Positions 54,949 to 63,677 of a stretch of DNA of 64,000 nt are shown here, in pieces. Source of the DNA: Hellea sp964472905. GTDB taxonomy: Bacteria > Pseudomonadota > Alphaproteobacteria > Caulobacterales > Maricaulaceae. Under the pieces are notes generated by a model. It was not told the DNA's origin, did no database searches, and saw nothing but the letters and a program-made list of their open reading frames with translations. Within the stretch, counting starts at the first letter, position 1; each line of letters begins with the position of its first letter. Location: positions 4,187-68,186 of the forward strand of contig CAYYMI010000003.1 of the NCBI GenBank assembly GCA_964472905.1. The letters are read 5' to 3'. The translations under genes were made by a program, and so were the position numbers.

Positions 54949-57279
54949 TTATTCATTAAATGATTTAGAGAAGCGAATACCGTAAGTACGCGGTTTGCTC
55001 GGTCCGAAAAGGTGGGCAGGAAGAATACCTCCATTATTATTACCCTGATCGAAATATACCTCATCTGTTAGATTTTCGACGTAGCCTAGAACTGACCAAC
55101 CATCACCCCGATATCCAGCTCTTAATGTTACATCAGCAAAGGAGCCCACTTCTGAAGCTGCAAGATTTTCAATACCGCCGCCTTTCGTGGATTCAAAGAA
55201 CACTTCGGCGGATCCAAAGATTTCTCCGCCCCACATATCTGCATGTGCATTAAAGACAGCCGCTCCAGACAAGGCCGGCGCGCCTAAATCATTGCCATCA
55301 CAAGAATCGATACCACAAGCAGCGCCAGCATTTGAAATTTCATTACTATTATATCCAAGACTAACAAAGCCATCGAAGTTTTCACTAAACGTTGCTGTGA
55401 CCTGGCCTTCAACACCATAGCCTTCAACTTCACCTAAGTTAAAAATCAAACCGCCGCCATCTTGGAAAACGAGCAATTGAAGGTCTTCATAGTCGAAATA
55501 ATAAGCGTTTAAGTCAGCTTTTAAAGCCCCGTCCAAAAACTCGCCTTTATAACCCACCTCATAAGACCACAACCTTTCAGGGTCAAAATCATCTGGCACA
55601 GCCGTGGCCGATGTCAGCACATCGCCAGCCGAAATACCAGGGGAACCTTCTCTGGGTGAAAAACCAAATGTACCAAAACCACCCGACTTAAATCCGCGGG
55701 TTGCACTGGCAAAGAATGTGTTATCCCCGTCAGGACGATACCGCACGATGAATCGCGGCGTAAAGGCATCCCAATCGCCTTCGTCAACGAGGGGCCCATC
55801 AGACGTAATACTATAAGTAAAGAACGGCCCTAAGGCACTCTGAACAGGCAAGATATTATTACTAAACCGCTTATTATCTCTTGAATAACGTAGACCCGCG
55901 CTAAAATCTAACTGATCATTAAAAGCATAGGTTAAATCCACAAAGGCGGCATAACCATTATAATCGCCGCGAACGACGCCTTGCTCCAAAAGCCCGACAT
56001 CAACAGGTTGAGCCCCGCTATAATAATCATTGAGACAGGTACCGGCTAAGTTAGGAGGATTAGCAACACCATAATACATTTGATAATAGTTGTAGTAATA
56101 TGAACAAAGTAGATCTTCATCACCTTGAGCGGTGAAAAGAGCATCAAGATTCTCGTTATAATATGATGCACCAACATACCAAGACAAAGGTCCATCCCCT
56201 TGACTCACTAACCGAACTTCTTGCTCGAAGTAGTCCCCTTCTTGATCTAGACCAAAATTATTGATGCTAAGCGGGGTTCCGTCAAAGTCCTCACGATATG
56301 CGAACTCATGATTTTTATAGCCAGTCTGTGACGTTAGAGTGGCAAAACCGAGATCGTAATCCAGCTTAAGGCCAATATCGTACACTTCGGCAATATCAAA
56401 ACTACCTAGGCCCAAATCTTGATTAACTTCTCTTGGATCATCAGGGAGTTCGATCTCTCCAAAAAGGCTTTCTAAAGTTGCAAAACTTTCGTCAAGTCCT
56501 GTCGCGCGGTAGATAGACCCCTCCTGCTCACGGTCTTCATACTCGAGGGTAACCTCAACAGACAAAGGACCATTACCTTTATAATCGAAAGAGCCGCGAA
56601 TGCCGTATTTGTTAAATCCTCCCAAATCTTCACCGTCGAATATGTTTTCTACAAACCCATCTTCTCTAGAATAAAACCCAGCCACACGTGCCGCAAAGTT
56701 TTCGGAAAACGGTATATTGATTGCACCTCTCGTATCGAAACGATCTCTGCTTCCATATTCAACATCTACAAAACCGGAAATTTCATCTTGGAAAATCGGA
56801 CGTTTAGTGTGCGTACTAATCGCACCCGCAATCGCATTACGTCCGAATAGGAAGTTTTGTGGCCCCCTTAGAACTTCGCCGCGCTCAACATCATAAAGTG
56901 TTGAAACAACCGCGCCGTTACGGCCTTGATATAATCCATTTTTGAAAAATCCAACTGAAGGGTCACCGCCGACCCCAAAGTCTTGAGTTCTAATCCCGCG
57001 TATTGATACCGCATCAATAAAGCTATCCTGCGAATTACCTGCAACGCCAGGCGAATATGTAATAAGGTCTTTCACGTCATTCAAATTGACCTCTGAGACA
57101 AAGTCACCTGAAAGTGCTGTGATCGCTAATGGTACATCCTGAATAGACGTTGCCCGTTTTGTTGCTGTAACAATAATCTCATCGTCAGGAATTTGAGCAG
57201 ATGCATTAATGGCACTACTCAAAGCCAATGCGCTAGCGCTACTCGCTAAGATTATACGCTTTAGGTATGGTGTATTCAT
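54949..57279 (-). CDS. TonB-dependent receptor in the polyamine cluster
   Basis: A 776-residue outer membrane receptor. The signal peptide ends near NASAQIPD, the TonB box region is DEIIVTATKRATSIQDVPLA, and the plug continues with SIRGIRTQDF and ERGEVLRGPQNFLFGRNAIA. The barrel ends YGIRFSKSFNE rather than in a terminal phenylalanine. It has iron-complex-receptor style motifs. Context ties it to amine metabolism: it lies between the permease and the puuAD genes and has two TGATCAC sites before its start. Confidence 0.87.
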   Translation of the reverse strand: MNTPYLKRIILASSASALALSSAINASAQIPDDEIIVTATKRATSIQDVPLAITALSGDFVSEVNLNDVKDLITYSPGVAGNSQDSFIDAVSIRGIRTQDFGVGGDPSVGFFKNGLYQGRNGAVVSTLYDVERGEVLRGPQNFLFGRNAIAGAISTHTKRPIFQDEISGFVDVEYGSRDRFDTRGAINIPFSENFAARVAGFYSREDGFVENIFDGEDLGGFNKYGIRGSFDYKGNGPLSVEVTLEYEDREQEGSIYRATGLDESFATLESLFGEIELPDDPREVNQDLGLGSFDIAEVYDIGLKLDYDLGFATLTSQTGYKNHEFAYREDFDGTPLSINNFGLDQEGDYFEQEVRLVSQGDGPLSWYVGASYYNENLDALFTAQGDEDLLCSYYYNYYQMYYGVANPPNLAGTCLNDYYSGAQPVDVGLLEQGVVRGDYNGYAAFVDLTYAFNDQLDFSAGLRYSRDNKRFSNNILPVQSALGPFFTYSITSDGPLVDEGDWDAFTPRFIVRYRPDGDNTFFASATRGFKSGGFGTFGFSPREGSPGISAGDVLTSATAVPDDFDPERLWSYEVGYKGEFLDGALKADLNAYYFDYEDLQLLVFQDGGGLIFNLGEVEGYGVEGQVTATFSENFDGFVSLGYNSNEISNAGAACGIDSCDGNDLGAPALSGAAVFNAHADMWGGEIFGSAEVFFESTKGGGIENLAASEVGSFADVTLRAGYRGDGWSVLGYVENLTDEVYFDQGNNNGGILPAHLFGPSKPRTYGIRFSKSFNE

Positions 57280-57300
57280 TACACGACCCCCTTGTGTTAT

Positions 57301-57330
57301 TGATCACGATTTACTCTATGTGATCACATT
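57301..57330. promoter_or_regulatory. Paired TGATCAC sites before the TonB receptor gene
   Basis: TGATCACGATT at 57301 and GTGATCACATT at 57320 are spaced by two helical turns (20 bases), 22-50 bases before the receptor start. The second contains the TGATCACATT core found before puuB and before the aminotransferase operon. Spacing suggests two regulator dimers on one DNA face. Confidence 0.55.
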
Positions 57331-57389
57331 ATGCCTTTAAGTATCAGTTCTTAGCCATATTGACAAGCATTAAGAAAAATTCTTATCGA

Positions 57390-58091
57390 TTATCTGCCTT
57401 CAAGCCCTAAAAAACTGCGGACAGTTGCTTTAATGTCACAATCCATAGGCTTACTTAAGCTGGAAAGAGCCAAATCGGCGAGAGATTGATCCAAAGTACT
57501 TCCCTGACGAATCTCTATCAAGTCCTTCATGTATTCACTTAAAAACTCTGGGTGCGGCTGCACAGTTAAGCCCCAACTCCCATATTTAAGACCAGCATAA
57601 CGACAAAAGTCAGACGTCATAAAGACCTCACCTTGTTCGGGCAACTCAACGATTTGATCCTGATGATATGCATGCAGCCTTACAACGGCTTTATTGCTAT
57701 CCTCAGCAGCGTTACTTAATAGGGTGTAATCAACCGCTCCTACAGAAAAACCTTTATCATATTTTTTGACTACACCGCCTAAAGCCTGCGCAATAATCTG
57801 GTGCCCAAAGCATATCCCTACCATTTTCCGCTTTTGGGCATGAGCTGACCGAATAAATGCCTCTAAGGGCGGTATCCAATCGTGATCTTCATATACCCCA
57901 TGGCGTGACCCTGTAATAAACCAAGCATCACAGTCCACTACGCTATCTGGAAATTCCCCGTCTAAAACCGCATAATGACGCACATTTTGGTCTGGTAGGC
58001 CAAGAAAGATACGGCTCATTTCATGATAGTCACCATGTTGATCCCATAGCGCCTCAGGGGCTCGTCCGGTTTGGAGTATTCCGATTTGCAT
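57390..58091 (-). CDS. Class I glutamine amidotransferase, candidate gamma-glutamyl-GABA hydrolase
   Basis: A 233-residue stand-alone GATase1 domain. The nucleophilic cysteine is in MVGICFGHQIIAQALGG and the His-Glu pair in TVQPHPEFLS. The start ATG 58089-58091 overlaps the puuA stop, so the two are coupled. In this pathway position the enzyme that frees GABA from gamma-glutamyl-GABA (PuuD) is expected. This protein is of the GMP-synthase-like branch rather than a canonical PuuD, so it may be a functional replacement. Confidence 0.83.
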   Translation of the reverse strand: MQIGILQTGRAPEALWDQHGDYHEMSRIFLGLPDQNVRHYAVLDGEFPDSVVDCDAWFITGSRHGVYEDHDWIPPLEAFIRSAHAQKRKMVGICFGHQIIAQALGGVVKKYDKGFSVGAVDYTLLSNAAEDSNKAVVRLHAYHQDQIVELPEQGEVFMTSDFCRYAGLKYGSWGLTVQPHPEFLSEYMKDLIEIRQGSTLDQSLADLALSSLSKPMDCDIKATVRSFLGLEGR

Positions 58092-59440
58092 CAAACAGAT
58101 TCCAAATAGGTTTCATACTCGATCCGCGTCACGGACGACATGAATTGATCATATTCTTGATTCTTCGCTGCGATGTACATTTTGCAAAATAAATCCCCAA
58201 ACAGGTTTTTTGCATGCTCACCTTGAGACATAGAATCAATTGCAGTTCTCCATTGCAATGGGATAGACGGCAGCTCCATATCATATGCATCACCCGTGAC
58301 CGGATTTGGCGGCACTAATTTTCCTTCTATGCCATGTAATGCACCGGCCAATATAGCGGCAATCACAAGGTAAGGGTTAGCATCTGCTCCCGAAATACGA
58401 TGCTCGATACGGCGAGATTTATTTGAACCACTTGGAATACGAACTGGCGTAGTCCTGTTATCATAGCCCCATGAAATATTTGTCGGGGCGTGTGTCCCAG
58501 GGCGAATCCGTCGATATGAATTAAAATGAGGCGCAAAAATTGGCATGAACTCGCTGATAGTTTCCAGCAAACCCGCGACTGCATGGCCAAGCTGATCCGA
58601 GCCCTCTTCCGTGCCATCGTTAAATATATTCTGTCCTGCCTTATCCAGAAGGCTAAAATGGAAATGCAAACCATTTCCAGACTGATGTCCATATGGTTTC
58701 GCCATAAACGTCGCGCCAAGACCATGCTTTTTTGCAATGCCTTTAACAAGGTACTTAAAAAACAAGGCATCATCAGCCGCTTTAAGCGGATCAGGCACAT
58801 GGTGAAGGTTAATTTCCATTTGCCCACATCCAAATTCAGATACAGCGGCATCAGCGGGGATATTCCACTTTTCACACGCCGCATAAATATCTGCGATAAA
58901 AGCATCCATTTCATCAAGTTCAGCAACACTATACATCGCACTCGCAGGCACTACATCATCACCTCCGAGACGTTTTGGTGCAGAAATTTTTTCACCATCA
59001 CGACGGTATAAATAAAATTCCAATTCCGACGCACAAACAGGGGTAAGATTAGCCGCCTTATAGGCATCAACAACGGATTTTAGGATTTGCCGCGGACATG
59101 CCTTATATGGGCTTCCATCTGACTTAAACATCCAGACTGGCAATAAAGCGGAAGGATTTTCAAGCCAATCAATTTCTAACAAACCACGTTCTGTTGGGAG
59201 ACAAAACCCGTCGACATCTCCCGTTTCTAAAACCTGGCCACTCTCATCCGCATCATTCCCCCATATATCAACCCCTAAGGAAGACAGGGGTAATTTCAAC
59301 TCACCCTCAAAGGCCTTTCCTTCCATCCCTCTTGGCAAGAGCTTCCCGCGCATTATGCCATTCATATCCCATATAACAGGCCTTACAGACATAATTTGAG
59401 GACGCTCCAGCATCCAGCTTCGCATATCGTTCTCTTTCAC
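58091..59440 (-). CDS. puuA: Gamma-glutamylputrescine synthetase (glutamine synthetase family)
   Basis: A 449-residue glutamine-synthetase-type ligase. It has CASELEFYLY (metal-binding), EFGCGQMEINLHH, FMAKPYGHQSGNGLHFHFSL and NKSRRIEHRISGADANPYL, split over the ATP and glutamate sites. It joins glutamate to putrescine using ATP, the first step of the glutamylated route. The GTG start at 59438-59440 has GAGGTG close by; ATG at 59425 is the alternative. It is divergent from the GntR regulator across 240 AT-rich bases. Confidence 0.9.
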   Translation of the reverse strand: MKENDMRSWMLERPQIMSVRPVIWDMNGIMRGKLLPRGMEGKAFEGELKLPLSSLGVDIWGNDADESGQVLETGDVDGFCLPTERGLLEIDWLENPSALLPVWMFKSDGSPYKACPRQILKSVVDAYKAANLTPVCASELEFYLYRRDGEKISAPKRLGGDDVVPASAMYSVAELDEMDAFIADIYAACEKWNIPADAAVSEFGCGQMEINLHHVPDPLKAADDALFFKYLVKGIAKKHGLGATFMAKPYGHQSGNGLHFHFSLLDKAGQNIFNDGTEEGSDQLGHAVAGLLETISEFMPIFAPHFNSYRRIRPGTHAPTNISWGYDNRTTPVRIPSGSNKSRRIEHRISGADANPYLVIAAILAGALHGIEGKLVPPNPVTGDAYDMELPSIPLQWRTAIDSMSQGEHAKNLFGDLFCKMYIAAKNQEYDQFMSSVTRIEYETYLESV

Positions 59441-59545
59441 GCTAACACCTCAATTTTATACATTTTAGCCAACAAGGCCGTAACACGCTAACCGAGTAGA
59501 CGTACATATATTGCTTGGGCAAAATAGTTAAGATTATTGAATATA

Positions 59546-59559
59546 TAAGACATGTCTTA
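59546..59559. promoter_or_regulatory. Palindrome in the puuA/GntR divergent promoter region
   Basis: TAAGACATGTCTTA is a perfect 14-base palindrome about midway between puuA and the GntR regulator. Nearby, GTGATATATTTTATAAT (59587 on) loosely resembles the TGATCACATTTTATA sites of the cluster. Either may be the regulator's site. Confidence 0.5.
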
Positions 59560-59680
59560 ATTAATGTGATATTATTATTGATATTGTGATATATTTTATA
59601 ATAGGTGTCAATGTAGTATAAGATTGCATATTTGAAGGTCAGTATGTAGGGACGAATATAAATTACGAAATGAAAATATT

Positions 59681-60325
59681 TTGACGACCAGCGAAACAAT
59701 ACAACTAATAGAGGGCCGGACCGCTCAAGAAACAGCCTACCTTACACTGCGGAATGCCGCTATGATCGGCACATTTACGGCCGGTCAACGTATAACAATT
59801 CGCGGCGTCGCTGACAAACTTGATATGAGCGCAACGCCGATCCGAGAAGCCTTTCGTCGTCTCAGCGCAGAACGTGCTTTCACTGTACTAGAAAACCGAC
59901 GTATTACGATTCCAAATTTAACGAAAAGCCGACTTGAAGAACTTGTTGAACTCAGAGTCTCTCTAGAAACACACGCAGCTGTTCGAGCGCTTCCTTATCT
60001 AAGTGATAAGAAAATTGACAAGCTTATAGAACTCGATTTAGCTACAAATGAAGCTTTGCACAACCGAGATCATGCCGCTGGCGTTGTCGCCAATCAACAA
60101 TTCCATTCTACACTTTATAAAAGTAATCCAGAACAAATTATCATGCCGATGATTGAAAGTGTTTGGATGCAAATTGGGCCAGTTTTAAAAAGTGCCGCAG
60201 CCGCAGCAGATCTAACAGGTTATGATCACCACGTTGATATTATTAATGCCATCAAAGACAGAGACGAACGAGCTGTATCATCAGCTATTGAGAAAGATAT
60301 TCGAAGCGGCCTAAGCGCCGATTAA
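59681..60325 (+). CDS. GntR-family regulator with FCD domain, probable polyamine regulator
   Basis: A 214-residue regulator. The winged helix (RITIRGVADKLDMSATPIRE) is followed by a helical FCD domain with candidate metal/ligand histidines (NQQFHSTLY; DHHVDIINAI). It starts at TTG 59681; the nearest ATG (59670) is in another frame. It is the only regulator in the polyamine block, divergent from puuA and convergent with the aldehyde dehydrogenase gene, with stops adjacent. It likely represses or activates the surrounding units in response to a polyamine intermediate. Confidence 0.88.
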   Translation: MTTSETIQLIEGRTAQETAYLTLRNAAMIGTFTAGQRITIRGVADKLDMSATPIREAFRRLSAERAFTVLENRRITIPNLTKSRLEELVELRVSLETHAAVRALPYLSDKKIDKLIELDLATNEALHNRDHAAGVVANQQFHSTLYKSNPEQIIMPMIESVWMQIGPVLKSAAAAADLTGYDHHVDIINAIKDRDERAVSSAIEKDIRSGLSAD

Positions 60326-61747
60326 TTAATTGGAATAAATACTTTTTACTTCAAGAAACTCTTCAAGGCCATGAGCGCCCCACTCACGGCCATTACCAGA
60401 CATTTTATATCCGCCAAATGGCGCTGCTGCATCGAGCGATGCGCCATTAATATGAACCATACCCGCCCTTATTTTTCGGCCAACCCTTTGACACTCCGCC
60501 TCATCATTGCCCCAAATATAACTCGACAGTCCGTACTCTGTTTTGTTTGCAAGTTGAACCGCATGATCCAAATCTTTATATCCTACAAGACATATGACTG
60601 GGCCAAATATTTCTTCCTTAAAGATACGCATGTCGTCAGTCACATTCGCAAAAACAGTCGGCCGAACAAAATATCCCATCTCCGGCAAGCCATCATCACC
60701 CTGTAAACCGCCTGCGATCAAAGCCGCACCCTCAGTTACGCCGCTTTGAATAAGAGCTTTAACCTTATTATATTGCCCGATGTTTGAAATCGGCCCCAAA
60801 TCTGTGTCTGCATTCATTGGGTCACCAACATGCAGAGACTGGGCCGTATGCGCCGCAACCTCACAAGCTCGGTCATAATGTTTCTCAGGCACAAACATTA
60901 AAGTCGGCGCATTACAAGACTGACCCGTATTTCCCATACACCCCTGAACAGACCCCGCTACAGATGCTTCCAGATCGCAATTCTCTAAAATAATAGATGG
61001 AGACTTCCCGCCAAGCTCTAATGCTACCCGCTTAATTGTCGAGGCAGCATTTTTAGAAATAGCGATACCCGCCCTGGTCGAACCTGTGAAAGACACCATA
61101 TCGACATCTTTATGGCTGGTAAGCGCAGTGCCAACGCCAGCCCCGTCACCATGAATCAAATTAAATACACCTTCAGGAACACCGCACTCATGCAAAATTT
61201 CTGTCAAGATAATTGCATCTAACGGCGCATTTTCACTTGGCTTTAAAATCATTGTACACCCTGCCGCCAAAGCCGGCGCAACCTTTGTTGCCATTTGATT
61301 CATGGGCCAATTCCATGGCGTAATCAGGGCACAAACGCCGATTGGCTCTTTAACTAATTTGGATTTTCCGACAGAGCTTTCCCAGTTGAAATTATCCAAT
61401 ACATTAAGAATTTCTCCAAAATGTTGTGGTCCTGAAGGGGCTTGAGCATTTCTAGACAGACCAACAGGCGCGCCCATCTCTTGGGTAATGGCCGCCGCAA
61501 TTTCATCATTGCGCTTAATAAGCTGTGCAGTGATATCCGCTAATAACTCTCGGCGCTCAGCAACAGACGTATTGGAAAATGAAATAAACGCTGCTTTGGC
61601 CGCACTAACAGCTGCATTTACATCCGCCTCATTACCAAGAGGAATATGAGCTACAACCTTTTCCGTTGCAGGGTTAATAACGGCATGCTTCCTGTCTCCC
61701 GAGGGCGACGTCCATTTACCATTAATATAAAACTTGTCTGTATTCAC
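60326..61747 (-). CDS. Aldehyde dehydrogenase, probable aminobutyraldehyde/PuuC-type
   Basis: A 473-residue NAD-dependent ALDH. The glutamate is in ALELGGKSPSIILENCD and the nucleophilic cysteine in MGNTGQSCNAPT. The GTG at 61745-61747 gives the normal N-terminus (NTDKFYINGKW); a longer ATG start at 61792 would overlap the aminotransferase by 37 bases. It probably oxidises 4-aminobutanal from the transaminase route, and perhaps gamma-glutamyl-aminobutyraldehyde from PuuB, giving GABA or its glutamyl form. No other PuuC candidate is in the cluster. Confidence 0.88.
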   Translation of the reverse strand: MNTDKFYINGKWTSPSGDRKHAVINPATEKVVAHIPLGNEADVNAAVSAAKAAFISFSNTSVAERRELLADITAQLIKRNDEIAAAITQEMGAPVGLSRNAQAPSGPQHFGEILNVLDNFNWESSVGKSKLVKEPIGVCALITPWNWPMNQMATKVAPALAAGCTMILKPSENAPLDAIILTEILHECGVPEGVFNLIHGDGAGVGTALTSHKDVDMVSFTGSTRAGIAISKNAASTIKRVALELGGKSPSIILENCDLEASVAGSVQGCMGNTGQSCNAPTLMFVPEKHYDRACEVAAHTAQSLHVGDPMNADTDLGPISNIGQYNKVKALIQSGVTEGAALIAGGLQGDDGLPEMGYFVRPTVFANVTDDMRIFKEEIFGPVICLVGYKDLDHAVQLANKTEYGLSSYIWGNDEAECQRVGRKIRAGMVHINGASLDAAAPFGGYKMSGNGREWGAHGLEEFLEVKSIYSN

Positions 61748-61755
61748 AACTAAAC

Positions 61756-63120
61756 TTATCCCATTAAATCCTTTTGGGACAGGTCGAGGCATTCACGGAA
61801 TTTCATCATCAATTCATCTATCTCCGACTTCGATATAACCAAAGGTGGTGCTATCATCATGACATCGCCCACGGCGCGTGAAATAATATTGTTATCAAAA
61901 CAATGTTCTCGGCATGTGTATCCCGCATGGCCTTCCGGGGTAAATCGTGCCTTAGATTCTTTGTCTCGCACCAACTCAATCGCCCCCAAGAAACCAACAC
62001 TACGCACTTCCCCAACAATAGGATGATCGCTCAACTCATGTAGCTTCTTCTGAAAATATTCACTCTCTCCTTTGCCTCTAGCAAAACCTTTTTCTTCATA
62101 TAGCTCGATTGCCTTCAAAGCGACAGAGCATGCAACCGGATGACCAGAATATGTATAGCCATGCGCCATCTCTTCGTCAGCTTCTATGATTATATTCCCA
62201 ACCTCATCATTTAAAGCAACGGCTGACAAGGGCTGGTATCCACTTGATATGCCCTTTGCCATAGTAATGATGTCAGGCTGAAAATCATAAGTTTGACATC
62301 CGAACCAAGACCCTGTGCGCCCAAACCCACAAATTACCTCATCAGCCCACAACAAAACGTCATATTTGTCACAAATTTTGCGAATTTCTTGCCAATATCC
62401 TTTAGGCGGCATCATCAATCCACCTGCCCCCATAACGGGCTCGCCCGCAAAAGCAGCAACATTTTCCGGCCCAAGCTCAAGAATTTTATCCTCAAGTGCC
62501 TTCGCACTGCGCAAAGCAAACGCTTCTTCGCTTTCGCCGTTATTGGCAAAACGGTAATAACAAGGTGCAGGCTCAATGTGATGGAATCGGTCAAGAGGCA
62601 AATCATAACGACCATGCATCCCGCTCAACCCGCACATGCTCGCAGCCACAATCGTAGAGCCATGATAGGCTAGGTGCCTTGTAATAATGGCTTTTTTATT
62701 AGGCCTGCCTTTTAGGTTATTATAATACCAAATCAATTTAACCGCTGTGTCATTCGCCTCAGAACCAGAAGAGGCGAAAAAGATATGATCCAGATCACCT
62801 GGCGTCACAGATGCAATTTTTTGAGCCAACAGTGCCGCCGGCGGCGTAGTTGTTTGGAAAAACGTATTATAATAAGGAAGCTCAGCAAGAGACTTATTAG
62901 CAGCTTCACGAAGTTCATCAACGCCGTAACCTAGATTAACGCACCAAAGGCCAGACATACCGTCCAGAATTTTATGCCCCTCTGAATCGGTTAAATAGAC
63001 TCCACTCGCAGACGAAATAACACGCGGTTTTTTCTTTCGTAATTCATGATGTGTCGTGAACGGATGGAGGTGATGCGCATTATCAATATCTTGAATATGA
63101 GTTGTATAATTTGAACCCAT
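61756..63120 (-). CDS. spuC: Putrescine--pyruvate aminotransferase-like protein
   Basis: A 454-residue class III aminotransferase. ADEVICGFGRTGSWFGCQTY and the PLP lysine in TMAKGISSGYQPLSAVAL match SpuC, as does the N-terminal NAHHLHPFT. ATG 63118-63120 has AAAGGGA just upstream and is preferred to a GTG at 63153. It would turn putrescine plus pyruvate into 4-aminobutanal plus alanine. It is followed 8 bases later by its partner aldehyde dehydrogenase and preceded by a TGATCACATT site. Confidence 0.88.
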   Translation of the reverse strand: MGSNYTTHIQDIDNAHHLHPFTTHHELRKKKPRVISSASGVYLTDSEGHKILDGMSGLWCVNLGYGVDELREAANKSLAELPYYNTFFQTTTPPAALLAQKIASVTPGDLDHIFFASSGSEANDTAVKLIWYYNNLKGRPNKKAIITRHLAYHGSTIVAASMCGLSGMHGRYDLPLDRFHHIEPAPCYYRFANNGESEEAFALRSAKALEDKILELGPENVAAFAGEPVMGAGGLMMPPKGYWQEIRKICDKYDVLLWADEVICGFGRTGSWFGCQTYDFQPDIITMAKGISSGYQPLSAVALNDEVGNIIIEADEEMAHGYTYSGHPVACSVALKAIELYEEKGFARGKGESEYFQKKLHELSDHPIVGEVRSVGFLGAIELVRDKESKARFTPEGHAGYTCREHCFDNNIISRAVGDVMMIAPPLVISKSEIDELMMKFRECLDLSQKDLMG

Positions 63121-63153
63121 AAGTCCCTTTATAACATTTGGGGTAGCTACCAC

Positions 63154-63618
63154 TTATATGTTCCCTTGGTTATCATCATGAGCGTCATCATAATTTGATC
63201 ACATTTTATATAATCATATATCTTTTAAGTTATTGCCAATGTCAATCTCAATTATCTAAAAGCCCAAGATCAGCTCACAGCAGCGGAAATAGCTCTTCCA
63301 AGCGGCACGTCTGGAGGGCACAGCCAATTAATCTAGATATTAGTTGAAAGTCTAATAGGTCTGATATGGGCTTAAGTAAGGCCATATTATTTCATGATCC
63401 CACTACAATTGGGGTCAGTGACTAGTTTGAGATCTCATATGTACGGAATGGTAATCCTATAATCAATAATTGGTTGTTCTTACTGATCTGCGACTATAGG
63501 GCTTGGCTGTCTTAAATGATCTATCTATTAGATAGTGAACCGTCAAAACCACTGATTGATATAACATCTTCTTTATAGAGTATCTCAAAAATCTAACTAA
63601 AATTCATATTCTTATGAG
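63154..63618. other. Promoter region and empty DNA right of spuC
   Basis: These 465 bases hold the promoter and candidate operator of the spuC operon at the left end. The rest is AT-rich with no supported frame or RNA gene. It ends at the right-hand tRNA fragment. Confidence 0.6.
63191..63220. promoter_or_regulatory. Candidate operator before the spuC-aldehyde dehydrogenase operon
   Basis: AATTTGATCACATTTTATA at 63192 matches the copy before puuB in its first 15 bases, and a TATAAT-like element follows in both. The core starts 76 bases before the spuC start. Confidence 0.55.
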
Positions 63619-63619
63619 A

Positions 63620-63677
63620 TGGTACGGGTGGTCGGAATCGAACCGACACTCCAAAGGAACGGGATTTTGAATCCCGC
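63620..63677 (-). repeat. tRNA-Leu(CAA) 3' fragment, right direct repeat (att-like)
   Basis: On the minus strand this reads from the anticodon arm (CGGGA-TTCAAAA-TCCCG, anticodon CAA), through a short variable arm (TTCCTTTGGAGT) and an intact T-arm, to CACCCGTACCA. No D-arm or 5' acceptor strand follows, so it is not a working tRNA. It matches the left copy exactly over 37 bases. An intact tRNA-Leu gene probably lies elsewhere, for example beyond the right edge. Confidence 0.75.

Noticed and set aside
58363..58941. A 192-codon minus-strand frame inside puuA
   Set aside because: It is a shifted frame on the same strand as puuA, whose motifs are all intact.
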